DNA of 35,495 bases from an uncultured Clostridia bacterium (GCA_947585215.1 CANPWY010000006.1:1-35495), one strand, 5' to 3'. Positions 1-9,935 are shown, counted from the first letter of the stretch. The notes: a model not told the origin generated them from the letters alone. Numbers and translations are program-made.

Positions 1-86
1 TCAAGCGCCGCCGTCGCCGGTTCGAGCGTGCAGAACGAGCCGCACAGCGCCCATCCGACCCGGAGCGGCGCTGTCTTTCCATCCAT
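1..86 (-). CDS. dpaB: Dipicolinate synthase subunit B, N-terminal fragment running off the window
   Basis: Reverse-strand ATG at 86 reads MDGKTAPLRVGWALCGSFCTLEPATAAL; the G-x-A-L-x-GSFCT motif is typical of DpaB/SpoVFB N-termini. Directly downstream of dpaA. Confidence 0.75.
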   Translation of the reverse strand, partial: MDGKTAPLRVGWALCGSFCTLEPATAAL

Positions 87-87
87 A

Positions 88-987
88 TTAAACCCCTCCG
101 TCTCCCAATATGTTGTAGATGCTGTCCCGTATGATGCGTCCCGCCGTCACGGGGGAGGCCTTGCCCGGCAGGCTGAGCGCCCAGATGACGTTCGTGCCGA
201 GCTCCTTTGCCGCCGCCCAGTCCACGCCGCCCGGCTTGGAGGCGAGGTCTATGACAAGCGTCTCTCCGCGCATACGCTCGAGTGCGTTTCGCCCGAGCAC
301 CTGTGCGGGCACGGTATTGAATATCACATCATAGTCCTGTACTATCCCGTCTATTGCCGAGGTGCGGACAGCGTGCGCGCCGAACGCCTCCGCCCATGCC
401 AGATCCTCGTACCTGCGCGCGGACGCGCTCACGCGGCATCCGAGCCCCTTCAGCTCGAGCGTGAGGAGCTTCCCTATCCTGCCGAAGCCCACGACGAGCG
501 CCCGCGCCTCCCTCAGCATTATCGGGAGGTTTTCCGCCGCGAGCGCCGCCGCGGCTTCCGCCGTCGCGAGAGCGTTCATAACGGTCAGCTCTTCGCGCTC
601 GAAGTAGTCCGCAAGCGTGAGACCGCGCCGTTCGCACGCGGCGCGGAGCGCCTTCGAGGCGCGTCCGGCGCAGACGAGCGTTCCCTGCTCGAGCGTGTCG
701 AGCAGCTCCTCGGTGAGAATGTGCCGCGAGGAGAGCGGCGACGTGACGTATTTGCCGTCCTCCGCCGGGAGCGGCAGAATGACGACGCATCCGCGCGGCA
801 GCTCCGACGCGGCGCCGACCTCGTGGATACCGGCGTCCTCGGCGCCGTGCTCGCGCCGCTCGCTTCCGTAGGTGTAGACACGGTGGCGGTCGCGCGCAAG
901 CAGACGCGCAAGGCACACCTGCCGCAGATCCCCGCCGACGACCGCGAAGCTTCGCGGCTCCGGTGTAATTATGTTCATCCGTACCAA
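88..987 (-). CDS. dpaA: Dipicolinate synthase subunit A
   Basis: 299 aa; N-terminal FAVVGGDLRQ, Rossmann-like ALVVGFGRIGKLL, and VIDLASKPGGVD / WALSLPGKASPVTAG motifs typical of DpaA/SpoVFA. Confidence 0.88.
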   Translation of the reverse strand: MVRMNIITPEPRSFAVVGGDLRQVCLARLLARDRHRVYTYGSERREHGAEDAGIHEVGAASELPRGCVVILPLPAEDGKYVTSPLSSRHILTEELLDTLEQGTLVCAGRASKALRAACERRGLTLADYFEREELTVMNALATAEAAAALAAENLPIMLREARALVVGFGRIGKLLTLELKGLGCRVSASARRYEDLAWAEAFGAHAVRTSAIDGIVQDYDVIFNTVPAQVLGRNALERMRGETLVIDLASKPGGVDWAAAKELGTNVIWALSLPGKASPVTAGRIIRDSIYNILGDGGV

Positions 988-1091
988 CCTCCCGCGACAT
1001 ACTATTCCTCAGCGAGCCGCCGTGTGCGCCGGACGCGGAAGATTTGACAAGCGGGACGCGCAGATGTAAAATAGACTCATCCGTTAAACGA

Positions 1092-1883
1092 ATGGAGGCG
1101 ACGCCCGTGCTTTTCGGCTCCGACAGGCGCTATACTTATACCGTGAATCCTCTCATAGAGGTGATATGTCAGCTTCGCTTTCCTGCGATACTTTCGATAG
1201 ACGCGCGTGAGCCCGCCGAGTTTCAGGAGACCGTGCGCGACGCTTTCCCGCGCTACTCGGTGCGGGACGAGCGCCCCGCGAACGCTTCCGGGGACGGCGC
1301 CGCGCCGCAGACCGTCCGAAATTACAGCTTCACCTCGGCGGACGGGCAGTGGCGGCTGAACCTCACGCGCACTTTCCTTGCCATATCCACCCACCGCTAC
1401 GATACGTGGGAAAACTTTGCCGCGCGCCTCGACCGTGCGCTCGCGTCCTTTATCGAGCTCTACCGCCCCGCGTTTTTTGAGCGCGCCGGCCTTCGCTACG
1501 TCAACGCGATAAGCCGCCGGGCGATAGGCCTGCCGGACACGCCGTGGCGCGAACTTATTGAAACGCCGTTTCTCGGCGTCCTCGCAAGCGAGGAGAGCGA
1601 CGGCATGGGCATAGGCCGAGACTCGCTCGACTCCGAGCTTTCCCCGGAGGAGGGTGTGCGGCTGCATCTCCACACCGGCCCCGGGCAGATCCGGCGCGGC
1701 GGGGAGAAGGCAAACGACCCCGAGACGATGTTCATTCTCGACGCGGACTTCTCCGCCTCCGGCAATATCGCGCTTCAGGACGTTCCCGCGCGCCTCGAGA
1801 CACTGCACGGATACTCCACGCGCCTCATCCGCGCCGCCTTTACTGACACCCTTCATGAGGCGCTCGGCCCCGAGCCGCTGTAA
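1092..1883 (+). CDS. TIGR04255-family protein of unknown function
   Basis: NPLIEVICQLRFP near the N-terminus and FFERAGLRYVNAI in the middle resemble TIGR04255. In-frame ATG at 1092 preferred over the ORF start at 1044. Confidence 0.6.
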   Translation: MEATPVLFGSDRRYTYTVNPLIEVICQLRFPAILSIDAREPAEFQETVRDAFPRYSVRDERPANASGDGAAPQTVRNYSFTSADGQWRLNLTRTFLAISTHRYDTWENFAARLDRALASFIELYRPAFFERAGLRYVNAISRRAIGLPDTPWRELIETPFLGVLASEESDGMGIGRDSLDSELSPEEGVRLHLHTGPGQIRRGGEKANDPETMFILDADFSASGNIALQDVPARLETLHGYSTRLIRAAFTDTLHEALGPEPL

Positions 1884-1992
1884 GCGGCGGCGTCCGCCCG
1901 CAGTTTCGGCGTTTGCTCCGGAGTCCGCCGAATTATTAACAGAACATTCACTTTTCCGGCGTGCGGGGCGGGTATAATGGCAGTATAGAAAG

Positions 1993-2020
1993 GCGTGCGC
2001 CGAAATCTCGGCGCACGCGT
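1993..2020 (+). promoter_or_regulatory. Leader hairpin before the zinc-ribbon membrane protein
   Basis: GCGTGCGCCGA-AATC-TCGGCGCACGC inverted repeat between a TATAAT box and the SD. Confidence 0.45.
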
Positions 2021-2034
2021 CACGGAGGGTCTAT

Positions 2035-2460
2035 ATGAACTTTTTGCGCAACTTTATGATGGGACGGCGCGGGACCGATGAGCTGAACCTCGCGCTCATC
2101 GTCGGCGTGATAATACTCTCGCTTCTCTCGACGTTTGTGGCGTGGTTTGCGTCGAACGCCGCGCTCACCATCGTCTATATCGTGCTCCAGCTTCTCGAGA
2201 TGCTGATGCTCGGCATATCGCTTGTGCGCATGTTCTCGCGGAACATCCCGGCGCGCGAGCGCGAGAACGCGGCGTTCCGCCGCGTCCGGGCGCGGGTCTG
2301 CGCGCCCTTCCGCCGCGCCGCGCGGAACTTCCGCGACCGCAAGACCTTCGTCTATATCAAGTGTCCGGAATGCCGCGCGGAACTGAGACTGCCCAAGGGC
2401 AAGGGCAACATCATCGCCACCTGCCCGAAGTGCCGCAGAGAGATAAAAACAAGGACTTAA
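2035..2460 (+). CDS. Small membrane protein with C-terminal zinc-ribbon-like CPEC...CPKC motif
   Basis: 141 aa; two hydrophobic segments then a basic stretch and IKCPECRAELRLPKGKGNIIATCPKCRREI; SD GGAGG upstream of ATG; TATAAT at 1973-1978. Confidence 0.7.
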   Translation: MNFLRNFMMGRRGTDELNLALIVGVIILSLLSTFVAWFASNAALTIVYIVLQLLEMLMLGISLVRMFSRNIPARERENAAFRRVRARVCAPFRRAARNFRDRKTFVYIKCPECRAELRLPKGKGNIIATCPKCRREIKTRT

Positions 2461-3500
2461 CGCGGGGTGACTCTGCACCCGAGCGGGCAGAGCCCACACC
2501 CATCGAGCGGGGAAGCCCCCGCGAGCAAGTGGGCAAAGCCCACACCCGAATAGCGGGGCAAGCCCCCGCGTCCCTGAGTGAGGCAGAGCCTCACGGGCAG
2601 TTTGCGGGGGTTGCGCCCCCGCGCCCTGCGTTACTTTTTGCTCGCGCAAAAAGTAACCAAAAAGCGCGCGAAGGGGAGAAAACCTATGGTTTTCTCCCCT
2701 TCGTACCCCTCTTTCCTTGACCGGAAAGTCTTTACCACGCCATACATTAGTCCGTAGCTTAGTACATGCGTCCCCGCTCATACTTTGCTCTAGAACCGAA
2801 AGTTTCGTTTTCTTGGGAAAGCATCTGCATTACGCTTATAGTGTGAGCGTAGGACCGGACTTTTATATCTACTACGCAGGAATCGTTCGATGTTGTCGAA
2901 TAGTCGGATGTTCCCCCAGAAACTCACCCGGTGGGATGATAGATTTGTTGGATACAGAGCTTGTCCTGTTATGTGGGTTGCGGTTGTGTGTCTGTGTTGG
3001 GAGAGGGATTATTAAGGGAGAGGGCGGAGCCCTCTCCCTTAAGCGCGTTTTTGGTTACTTTTTGCGCGAGCAAAAAGTAGCGCAGGGGTGCGGGGCGGCA
3101 CAGCCCCGCCGGGGGTGTGGGGGCAGAGCCCCCGCAAGGTGTCGGCAGAGCTCTGCTCTACCTAGGGACGCGGGGTCTCGCCCCGCGAATGCTCGCGGGG
3201 CTTCCCCGCTAGATGGGTGCGGGGCGGCACAGCCCCGCAATGCCCTCGGAACCGACAGGTTCCGCATATTCGTACGGGGTTCTACCCCGTAACAGGGACG
3301 CGGGGTCTCGCCCCGCGAATGCTCGCGGGGCTTCCCCGCTAGGTGAGTGCGGGGCGGCACAGCCCCGCCGGGGGTGCGGGGGCAGCGCCCCGCTAAGGTG
3401 TCGGTAGAGCTCTGCTCTACCTAGGGACGCGGGGTCTCGCCCCGCGAATGCTCGCGGGGCTTCCCCGCTAGGTGGGTGCGGGGCTTGCCCCGTGAAAAGG
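2461..3500. repeat. Palindromic repeat locus 1 (core 2628-3083 with GC-rich hairpin arms)
   Basis: Core bounded by ~40-bp inverted repeats GCGTTACTTTTTGCTCGCGCAAAAAGTAACCAAAAAGCGCG / CGCGTTTTTGGTTACTTTTTGCGCGAGCAAAAAGTAGCGC. Arms are tandem hairpins such as GCGGGGCTTCCCCGC and GCGGGGCGGCACAGCCCCGC. Paralogous to 19027-20010. Confidence 0.85.
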
Positions 3501-3517
3501 CAGCGGGCTCTGCCCGC

Positions 3518-4630
3518 TTATTTCAACACTTCTTCCGCTATGCGTCCTGCCGCGCCCGGTGTGACTATCCTTGCGGCCGCCTCGCGGAGCATGTCAGCTC
3601 GCCACGGCTCCGAGCGGAGTATCCCGACCGCCTCGACCGGCGGCAGGTCGCGCTTGCAGACTATCGCCGCGCCGACCGCGCCGAGGAACTCCGCGTTCCT
3701 TATCTCCTGGCCCGGGATGCCGCCCCACAGAAGGAGCGGCAGACGCCGCGTCATCGCCTCGGTCGTCGTGAGTCCGCCCGGCTTCGTTATGATGCAGTCC
3801 GCCGCCGCCATCAGCAGCTCGCCGTCGTTGATGAAGCCATACACACGCATATTGCGGAGCTCCTCGCGCTCCTTCGCCGCCTCGAGTTCCGCGCGCATGG
3901 ACGTGTTCCGCCCGCAGACGCAGAGGGTGAAGACCCCGCTCTTCGCAAGCTGTACCGCCTGCTCGGTGAAGTCCTCAAACCCCATGCTTCCGCTCATCAT
4001 CAGCGCGGTATAGGCGTCCTCCGGAACGCCGGTGCGGCGGCGCGCCTCGGCGCGGTCTATATCCCGCTCGAAGCGCTCCTCCACCGGTATGCCGAGCGGC
4101 AGCAGACGCTCACGGTCGATGCCGCGCCGCTCCGCGCGCAGCTCCATCTGCTTTGCGCCGGTGATTATGCCGCCGGCGTTCGGCACCGCCTCCCAGTACG
4201 GATGAAAGTCGTAGTCGGTGACGAGCCCGTAAGCCTTTGGCACACTGTGGTGCTTCCGCACGAGCTCGTCTATCGCCATCGAGCCGAAGATGTGCGTCGC
4301 GACGACGGCGTCCGGCTCGCACCGCTCGAGCTCGCCGCGCAGTGCGCGCGCGAACATCTTCCGCATGGCGAGGTCGTCTATAGTGACCGAGCCATCTGCC
4401 GTGCGGCGGCTCATGTGCTCGAACACAAATCCGTAAGTCCGCGGAACGTGCTTTGTGAGCGCGGCGTAGCCCTTGTCGACGAGCACATACGGCGCGCGGC
4501 CCATGAGGGTCATAAGGTCGCAGACCTCGCACTCCCCGCCGCGCGCCGCGACGGCCTCGCGTATCGCCTCGGCCGCCGCCTTGTGTCCCTGGCCCGCCGT
4601 CACCGAGATAAGCAAGACCTTCTTACTCAT
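3518..4630 (-). CDS. Glycosyltransferase of the MGDG synthase / processive diacylglycerol glucosyltransferase type
   Basis: 370 aa; N-terminal VLLISVTAGQGHKAAAEAI and C-terminal DCIITKPGGLTTTEAM motifs. Confidence 0.85.
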   Translation of the reverse strand: MSKKVLLISVTAGQGHKAAAEAIREAVAARGGECEVCDLMTLMGRAPYVLVDKGYAALTKHVPRTYGFVFEHMSRRTADGSVTIDDLAMRKMFARALRGELERCEPDAVVATHIFGSMAIDELVRKHHSVPKAYGLVTDYDFHPYWEAVPNAGGIITGAKQMELRAERRGIDRERLLPLGIPVEERFERDIDRAEARRRTGVPEDAYTALMMSGSMGFEDFTEQAVQLAKSGVFTLCVCGRNTSMRAELEAAKEREELRNMRVYGFINDGELLMAAADCIITKPGGLTTTEAMTRRLPLLLWGGIPGQEIRNAEFLGAVGAAIVCKRDLPPVEAVGILRSEPWRADMLREAAARIVTPGAAGRIAEEVLK

Positions 4631-5313
4631 CGGTTCTCTTCCTCCGCGAGCAGGCGCAGAGTGGGCTCAAGCTCGCGGAACACCTCCGCGTAGCCGTCCG
4701 CATACATGTGCATGCCGTCTATCGTGAACTCCGCGCGCTGGCGGCCTTCGCTGTCGTACAGCCCGCGGTTGAGGTCCATCCAGCCGAGCCCGAGGCGCTC
4801 GCTCATCTCGCGGACCGCCTCGTTCGCTTCGCGGACGCGCGCGTTCGAGCGCGCCTCGAACACCGGGCGCATGAACTCCGGCGCGGCGTCCGGGTTGACG
4901 GGATAGTACGCGAGCATCGTCAGCTTCACGCCGGGAAGCCGCGCGAGTATCTTCTTTATGATGGGCTCCAGGCGGCGCACAAGCTCCTCACCGCCGCAGT
5001 TCGGGTCGTTTAGATCGTTTGTGCCGATGTTGAGGAATATGTGGCGCGGCTCGAGCTCGAAGACGCACTCCTCGAGCGCCTCGTCAAACTCGGAGCAGAC
5101 GAAGCCGCCGATGCCCCTGTTGTAGGCGGTGAGATGTATCCCCCTGCTTATCAGAAATTCCTCTACCGGGAACTGCTCCATCAGTGACGAGCCCGCAAAC
5201 AGCACGGCTCCCTTCTTCACGAACCTGTTTCTGTGATGATAGCGCGTCCGCTTGTCCAGCTTCTCCGCCTTCATCCGCTCCTCAAAGAACTCCCTCAACT
5301 GTTTTTCGTCCAT
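4627..5313 (-). CDS. SGNH/GDSL-family hydrolase
   Basis: LFAGSSLMEQFP, NRGIGG, LNIGTNDLND and DGMHMYADGY correspond to SGNH blocks; overlaps the downstream glycosyltransferase start. Confidence 0.85.
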   Translation of the reverse strand: MDEKQLREFFEERMKAEKLDKRTRYHHRNRFVKKGAVLFAGSSLMEQFPVEEFLISRGIHLTAYNRGIGGFVCSEFDEALEECVFELEPRHIFLNIGTNDLNDPNCGGEELVRRLEPIIKKILARLPGVKLTMLAYYPVNPDAAPEFMRPVFEARSNARVREANEAVREMSERLGLGWMDLNRGLYDSEGRQRAEFTIDGMHMYADGYAEVFRELEPTLRLLAEEENR

Positions 5314-5350
5314 GCCCGCTGCCTCCCTGCAAGTTTTTTCGTTATCCGTG

Positions 5351-5379
5351 TTTCAATTTCGCTCGGAACGTACTATAAT
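5351..5379 (+). promoter_or_regulatory. Candidate sigma-A promoter for murC
   Basis: TTTCAA, 17-nt spacer, TATAAT (5374-5379). Confidence 0.5.
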
Positions 5380-5434
5380 AGACCTATATGGAAGCCTCTC
5401 CCACGCGGGAGAGGCGGCGAAAGGGGTCTCCGAT

Positions 5435-6955
5435 TTGACCGACATCAAAAACCTTATCGCGCCGGGAAGGCGCGCGTTCATCAGCGGCATAGGCGGGGTA
5501 TCGACCTCCGCGCTTGCCGACCTTCTGCATCTGCGAGGTGTCACCGTCCGCGGCTCGGACAGCCGCAAGAGCGCCGTAACCGACCGCCTCGAAAGCCTCG
5601 GCATACACGTCTGCATCGGCCACTCCGCCGAAAACCTTGCCGACTCCGAGTATCTTATACGCTCCGCCGCCATTCACGACTCAAACCCCGAGATAGTCGC
5701 GGCGCACGCGCGCGGCATCCCGGTTTACGAACGCGCGGACGCGTGGGGCGCGATAATGCTCGAACACGCCGCGTCTCTCTGCGTCTGCGGCACCCACGGC
5801 AAGACCACCACCACCGGCTTTGCCGCTCAGGTGGCGCTCGCGGCGGGTCTCGACCCGACCGTCACGGTCGGCGGGAGCGTCCCCGGCCTCGGCACTCACC
5901 GGGTCGGTTCGCATGATTTGATTATAGCCGAGTCGTGTGAATATTGCAACTCCTTTTTGCGCTTCCGCCCGACGACGGCGGTCGTGATGAACATTGAGGA
6001 GGATCATCTCGATTTCTTCGAGGGCGGCATAGAGGAGATAAAGCGCTCGTTCGAGCGGTTCTGCCGCATGGTGCCATCAAACGGACGGATAGCGATATGC
6101 GTTGACACGGCAAACAGCCGCGCTCTCTTTGAGAAGCTCGAGCGCGAATTTGCGGGCGCCGCGGCGGACGCCGACCGTTCGCTCCCGCGCGGCTTCTCCC
6201 CGGAGGACGCTCCGCCGGCGGCGGACTGGAGCGCTGAGCGGCCGCAGCTTGTCTCCTTCTCGGAGAAGTCGCCCGACGCCGCCGTCCGCGCGGAGAACAT
6301 AACAAGCGAGCGCGGGCGGTACTCCTTTGAACTCGTGCTCGACCCGTCCCGCCTCGCGAAGCCGTCCGACCTGCCCGAGGCGCGCGTGCGCGTCGCGCTC
6401 GGTGTCACCGGCGAGCACAACGTCGTCGATGCACTCGGTGCGGCGGCGGCGCTTTGGGGCGTCGTCCCGCCGGAGCAGATCGCAAGCGGCCTCAGCCATG
6501 CGAAGGGCGCGGCGCGCCGCTTCGAGTTCAAGGGCGAGCTCGACGGCGCGGAGATATACGACGACTACGCCCACCACCCGAGCGAGATAGCGGCGCTGAT
6601 ACGCGCCGCACGCGCCGCGCTCGAGGGTACGGACGGTCGGCTCCTGCTCGTCTTCCAGCCGCACACCTACAGCCGCACGAAGGCGTTCTTCCCGCAGTTT
6701 GCGGAGGTGCTCGGACGCGCGGACGGCGCCGCCGTCCTGCCCGTCTATGCCGCGCGGGAGGATCCCGACCCCTCGGTGAGCGGCGAACTGCTCGCCTCGG
6801 CTTGCGGCGCGCACTACGCACCCGACTTCGCGGACGCGGCGGACTGGGCGCGTTCGCTCCTTCGGCCGGGCGACATGCTCGTCACAGTCGGCGCGGGCGA
6901 GGCGTTCAAGGCGGGGGACATTCTCCTCGCAAAGCAGCCGCAGTGCGAGAAATAA
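5435..6955 (+). CDS. murC: UDP-N-acetylmuramate--L-alanine ligase
   Basis: SGIGGVSTSALA, CGTHGKTTTTGF, NIEEDHLDFF and IYDDYAHHPSEI motifs. TTG start at 5435 inferred from an upstream AAGGGG SD-like run and the MurC N-terminus. Confidence 0.92.
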   Translation: MTDIKNLIAPGRRAFISGIGGVSTSALADLLHLRGVTVRGSDSRKSAVTDRLESLGIHVCIGHSAENLADSEYLIRSAAIHDSNPEIVAAHARGIPVYERADAWGAIMLEHAASLCVCGTHGKTTTTGFAAQVALAAGLDPTVTVGGSVPGLGTHRVGSHDLIIAESCEYCNSFLRFRPTTAVVMNIEEDHLDFFEGGIEEIKRSFERFCRMVPSNGRIAICVDTANSRALFEKLEREFAGAAADADRSLPRGFSPEDAPPAADWSAERPQLVSFSEKSPDAAVRAENITSERGRYSFELVLDPSRLAKPSDLPEARVRVALGVTGEHNVVDALGAAAALWGVVPPEQIASGLSHAKGAARRFEFKGELDGAEIYDDYAHHPSEIAALIRAARAALEGTDGRLLLVFQPHTYSRTKAFFPQFAEVLGRADGAAVLPVYAAREDPDPSVSGELLASACGAHYAPDFADAADWARSLLRPGDMLVTVGAGEAFKAGDILLAKQPQCEK

Positions 6956-6996
6956 TACGTCAAGCCCGACAACAAAACGTATATTTTTCAGCGTGT

Positions 6997-7037
6997 ACAA
7001 CAAATCGGAGAGGACAATGTCCTCTCCGATTTGTTGT
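6997..7037 (+). terminator. Near-perfect palindrome downstream of murC
   Basis: ACAACAAATCGGAGAGGACA-A-TGTCCTCTCCGATTTGTTGT, 20-nt arms. Confidence 0.6.
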
Positions 7038-7059
7038 CTGGCTTTATGCTCTATGTCGC

Positions 7060-7290
7060 CCCGTCCGCTGGCCTCGCAGAGTTTCGCCGCGTCAGCGGCG
7101 AAATAGAGTCCAATTTATTTTTCTCGGCGGCGTGTACGGCGGGAAAAATACTTCTCGCGGAGCGTGCGTCGATTTTCCGCCGAAGGCGGAAAACTCGGCG
7201 CGTAGCGGAGCGCATGGCACCGGCAGAGCTCCGCTCTGTCCGGTGCTCTCGTGGGAAATAGGTTGCGGGCGAAGCCCTCAACCTATCTCC
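7060..7290. repeat. Cluster of hairpins between convergent murC and rny
   Basis: TTTCGCCGC-GTCA-GCGGCGAAA; TTTCCGCC-GAA-GGCGGAAA; GCACCGGCAGAG...CTCTGTCCGGTGC; AGGTTG...GGGC-GAA-GCCC...CAACCT. Confidence 0.6.
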
Positions 7291-7296
7291 CGCGAC

Positions 7297-8883
7297 TTAT
7301 TTCGCGTACTCGACGGCGCGGGTCTCGCGAATGACGTTGACCTTGATCTGGCCCGGATAGTCGAGCTCAGCCTCGATGCGCTTGGCGAGGTCGCGCGCGA
7401 GCAGCGTCATCTCGTCGTCGCTTACCTGCTCGGGCTTCGCCATTATGCGTATCTCGCGGCCTGCTTGTACGGCGTAGCTCGACGCGACGCCCTCGAAGGA
7501 GTTCGCTATCTCCTCGAGCTTTTCGAGGCGCTTGATGTAGTTCTCCATGTTCTCACGGCGCGCGCCCGGCCGTGCGGCGCTCACCGCGTCCGCCGCCTGA
7601 ACGAGACATGCGACGACGCTCTGCGGCTCGACGTCTCCGTGGTGGGCGGCGATGGCGTGGATGACCTCGGGGCTCTCCTTGTACTTCTTTGCGAGGTCCA
7701 CGCCTATCTGGACGTGACTGCCCTCGACCTCGTGGTCTATCGACTTGCCGAGGTCGTGCAGGAGTCCCGCGCGCTTCGCGAGAGCGACGTCCGCGCCGAT
7801 CTCGCCCGCGAGGAGCCCCGCGATGTGGCAGACCTCGAGCGAGTGGACGAGCACGTTCTGGCCGTAGCTCGTGCGGTAGTGCATACGTCCGAGCAGACGG
7901 ATGACCTCCGGGTGGAGGTTGTGTATGCCCGCCTCGAACGCGGCGCGCTGCCCTTCCTTCTTTATCGTCTGGTCGACCTCGCGCTTGGCGCGCTCGACCA
8001 TCTCCTCGATGCGGGCGGGGTGTATCCGTCCGTCGACGATAAGCTTCTCGAGCGCGACGCGCGCTATCTCGCGGCGCACCGGGTCGAACGCCGAGAGGGT
8101 TATCGCGTCCGGCGTGTCGTCGATGATGAGGTCGACGCCGGTCATCGTCTCGAACGTGCGAATGTTGCGTCCCTCGCGGCCGATGATGCGTCCCTTCATG
8201 TCGTCGGAGGGTATCGGCACGACCGACACCGCCGTCTCCGCGACCTGATCCGCCGCACAGCGCTGTATCGCGAGCGACACGATGTTGCGCGCCTTCTCGT
8301 CCGCCTCGTCCTTGAACTTCTCCTCGAGCTCGCGGAGCTTCATAGCTTTCTCGTGCGTGACCTCGCTCTCGAGCTTTTCGACGAGATAGCTCTTCGCCTC
8401 CTCCTGGGTGAGGCCGGATATTTTTTCGAGCCGCTCCGTCTGCTCACGCTTGATCTCCTCGAGCTCCTTTGCGGTCTCCTCGTTTTTTTTGATGCGCTGT
8501 TGGAGCTGTTCGTCCTTCTTTTCGGCGTTCTCGAGCTTGCGGTCGAGGCTCTCCTCCTTCTGCATTATCCGCCGCTCCTGCTTTTGCAGGTCGTTGCGGC
8601 GGCTGCGCTCCTCCTGCTCGAACTCGGTGCGCTCCTTGTGTATCTCCTCCTTGACCTCGAGCAGTGCCTCGCGCTTGCGGCTCTCGGCAGCCTTGATGCT
8701 GTCGTTGATTATGCGCTTCGCCTCTTCCTCGGCGGAGCCGATCTCGCGTTCCGCGACCTTCTTGCGGAACATGCTGCCGAGCACGAAGCCCGCAGCTCCA
8801 AATATCAGTGCCGCCGCCACGGCTATGACCACGGTAAGCGCCGTGCTTACCGCCGCGACCGGATGTATAAGACCTGTTATCAT
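7297..8883 (-). CDS. rny: Ribonuclease Y
   Basis: N-terminal TM, long coiled coil, KH-type [17 protein letters not shown] domain [12 protein letters not shown]. Start at MITGLIHP chosen within the longer ORF. Confidence 0.95.
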   Translation of the reverse strand: MITGLIHPVAAVSTALTVVIAVAAALIFGAAGFVLGSMFRKKVAEREIGSAEEEAKRIINDSIKAAESRKREALLEVKEEIHKERTEFEQEERSRRNDLQKQERRIMQKEESLDRKLENAEKKDEQLQQRIKKNEETAKELEEIKREQTERLEKISGLTQEEAKSYLVEKLESEVTHEKAMKLRELEEKFKDEADEKARNIVSLAIQRCAADQVAETAVSVVPIPSDDMKGRIIGREGRNIRTFETMTGVDLIIDDTPDAITLSAFDPVRREIARVALEKLIVDGRIHPARIEEMVERAKREVDQTIKKEGQRAAFEAGIHNLHPEVIRLLGRMHYRTSYGQNVLVHSLEVCHIAGLLAGEIGADVALAKRAGLLHDLGKSIDHEVEGSHVQIGVDLAKKYKESPEVIHAIAAHHGDVEPQSVVACLVQAADAVSAARPGARRENMENYIKRLEKLEEIANSFEGVASSYAVQAGREIRIMAKPEQVSDDEMTLLARDLAKRIEAELDYPGQIKVNVIRETRAVEYAK

Positions 8884-9242
8884 ACGTTCCGTCCATGACC
8901 TCTCTTTCTTTAAGATTTTTTGCCCCGCCCTGCGGAGCCGAGAAATTTTTTGCAGAAAACCCTTGCCTTGCGCACACCCGCGCAACGCAAATGCGGCCGC
9001 GGGGAAGCACTCCCCTCGGCAGACAAATATAAATCACCCGGGTCACCCCCGGAAATATCTCTCCGAAAACGTAAAAGGCGCGCAAAAACGTGCGCCTACC
9101 CGAGCACAATCGTCCGTCTATTATTTTAATTGCTTTTCGGCAATCTGTCAATAGCAAAACCCTCAAATTTTACGTAAACCGCCGCGCCGGGGCTAGCCGG
9201 CATAAAAAAGCCGCGATACCGCCAAACTATCCCCGAGAGGTG

Positions 9243-9935
9243 ATGCAAATGACAAGGAAAAGCTTCCTCCGGCGCGGAGCGACGGTCCTTCTCGCGTTTA
9301 TGCTCCTTGCGGGAGCGGCGGTGTTCGCTGTGAGCGAGGCGTCCGCCGCGACATACCGCTACGGCTCGCGCGGCAGCGTCGTCAAAGAGATACAGCAGGT
9401 TCTGAAGAGGACCGGCTTTTACACCTACACGGTCGACGGGATATACGGAAGCCGCACAGTGACGGCGGTGAAGAACTTCCAGCGGAGCTGCGGCCTCACG
9501 GTCGACGGTATATGCGGCCCGGTGACGCTCAAATATCTCGGACTCGGACAGTACGCCGGAACGGGCGGCTCGACCTCCTCCTCCGCCGACCTCACTCTGC
9601 TCGCGCGGATAATCGCGGCGGAGGCGCGCGGCGAGAGCTACAACGGGCAGGTCGCCGTCGGCGCGGTGATACTGAACCGCGTCAAGCATCCGTCGTTTCC
9701 GAACACGCTCTCCGGCGTGATATATCAGCCGGGCGCGTTCACCGCCATTTCGGACGGACAGTTTTCCTCCACGACGGTGCCGGACTCCTGCCGCCGCGCC
9801 GCCTCCGACGCGATGAACGGCTGGGACCCCACCGGCGGGTGCATCTACTACTTCAACCCCGCGACCGCGACCTCGTCGTGGATATGGTCGCGCCCGCAGG
9901 TGATAAAGATAGGGCGGCACATTTTCTGCAAGTAG
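9243..9935 (+). CDS. sleB: Spore cortex-lytic enzyme-like cell wall hydrolase (PG-binding domain plus SleB-type hydrolase)
   Basis: Signal peptide; YGSRGSVVKEIQQVLKRTGFYTYTVDGIYGSRT; LLARIIAAEARGESYNGQVAVGAVILNRVKHPSFPNT and YYFNP...IGRHIFCK. Confidence 0.88.
   Translation: MQMTRKSFLRRGATVLLAFMLLAGAAVFAVSEASAATYRYGSRGSVVKEIQQVLKRTGFYTYTVDGIYGSRTVTAVKNFQRSCGLTVDGICGPVTLKYLGLGQYAGTGGSTSSSADLTLLARIIAAEARGESYNGQVAVGAVILNRVKHPSFPNTLSGVIYQPGAFTAISDGQFSSTTVPDSCRRAASDAMNGWDPTGGCIYYFNPATATSSWIWSRPQVIKIGRHIFCK

Noticed and set aside
3055-3360. Small ORFs over the GC-rich repeats (e.g. 101 aa minus, and similar at 19668-20018)
   Set aside because: Translations of palindromic repeats; the same peptides appear at both loci because the DNA is repeated.
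3084-3500. Possible CRISPR array
   Set aside because: Units are irregularly spaced hairpins, intervening sequences are themselves related, and no cas genes are present in the window.
6454-8898. 814-aa plus-strand ORF
   Set aside because: Overlaps the end of murC and all of rny on the other strand; composition is typical of antisense frames in high-GC coding DNA and shows no recognisable motif.
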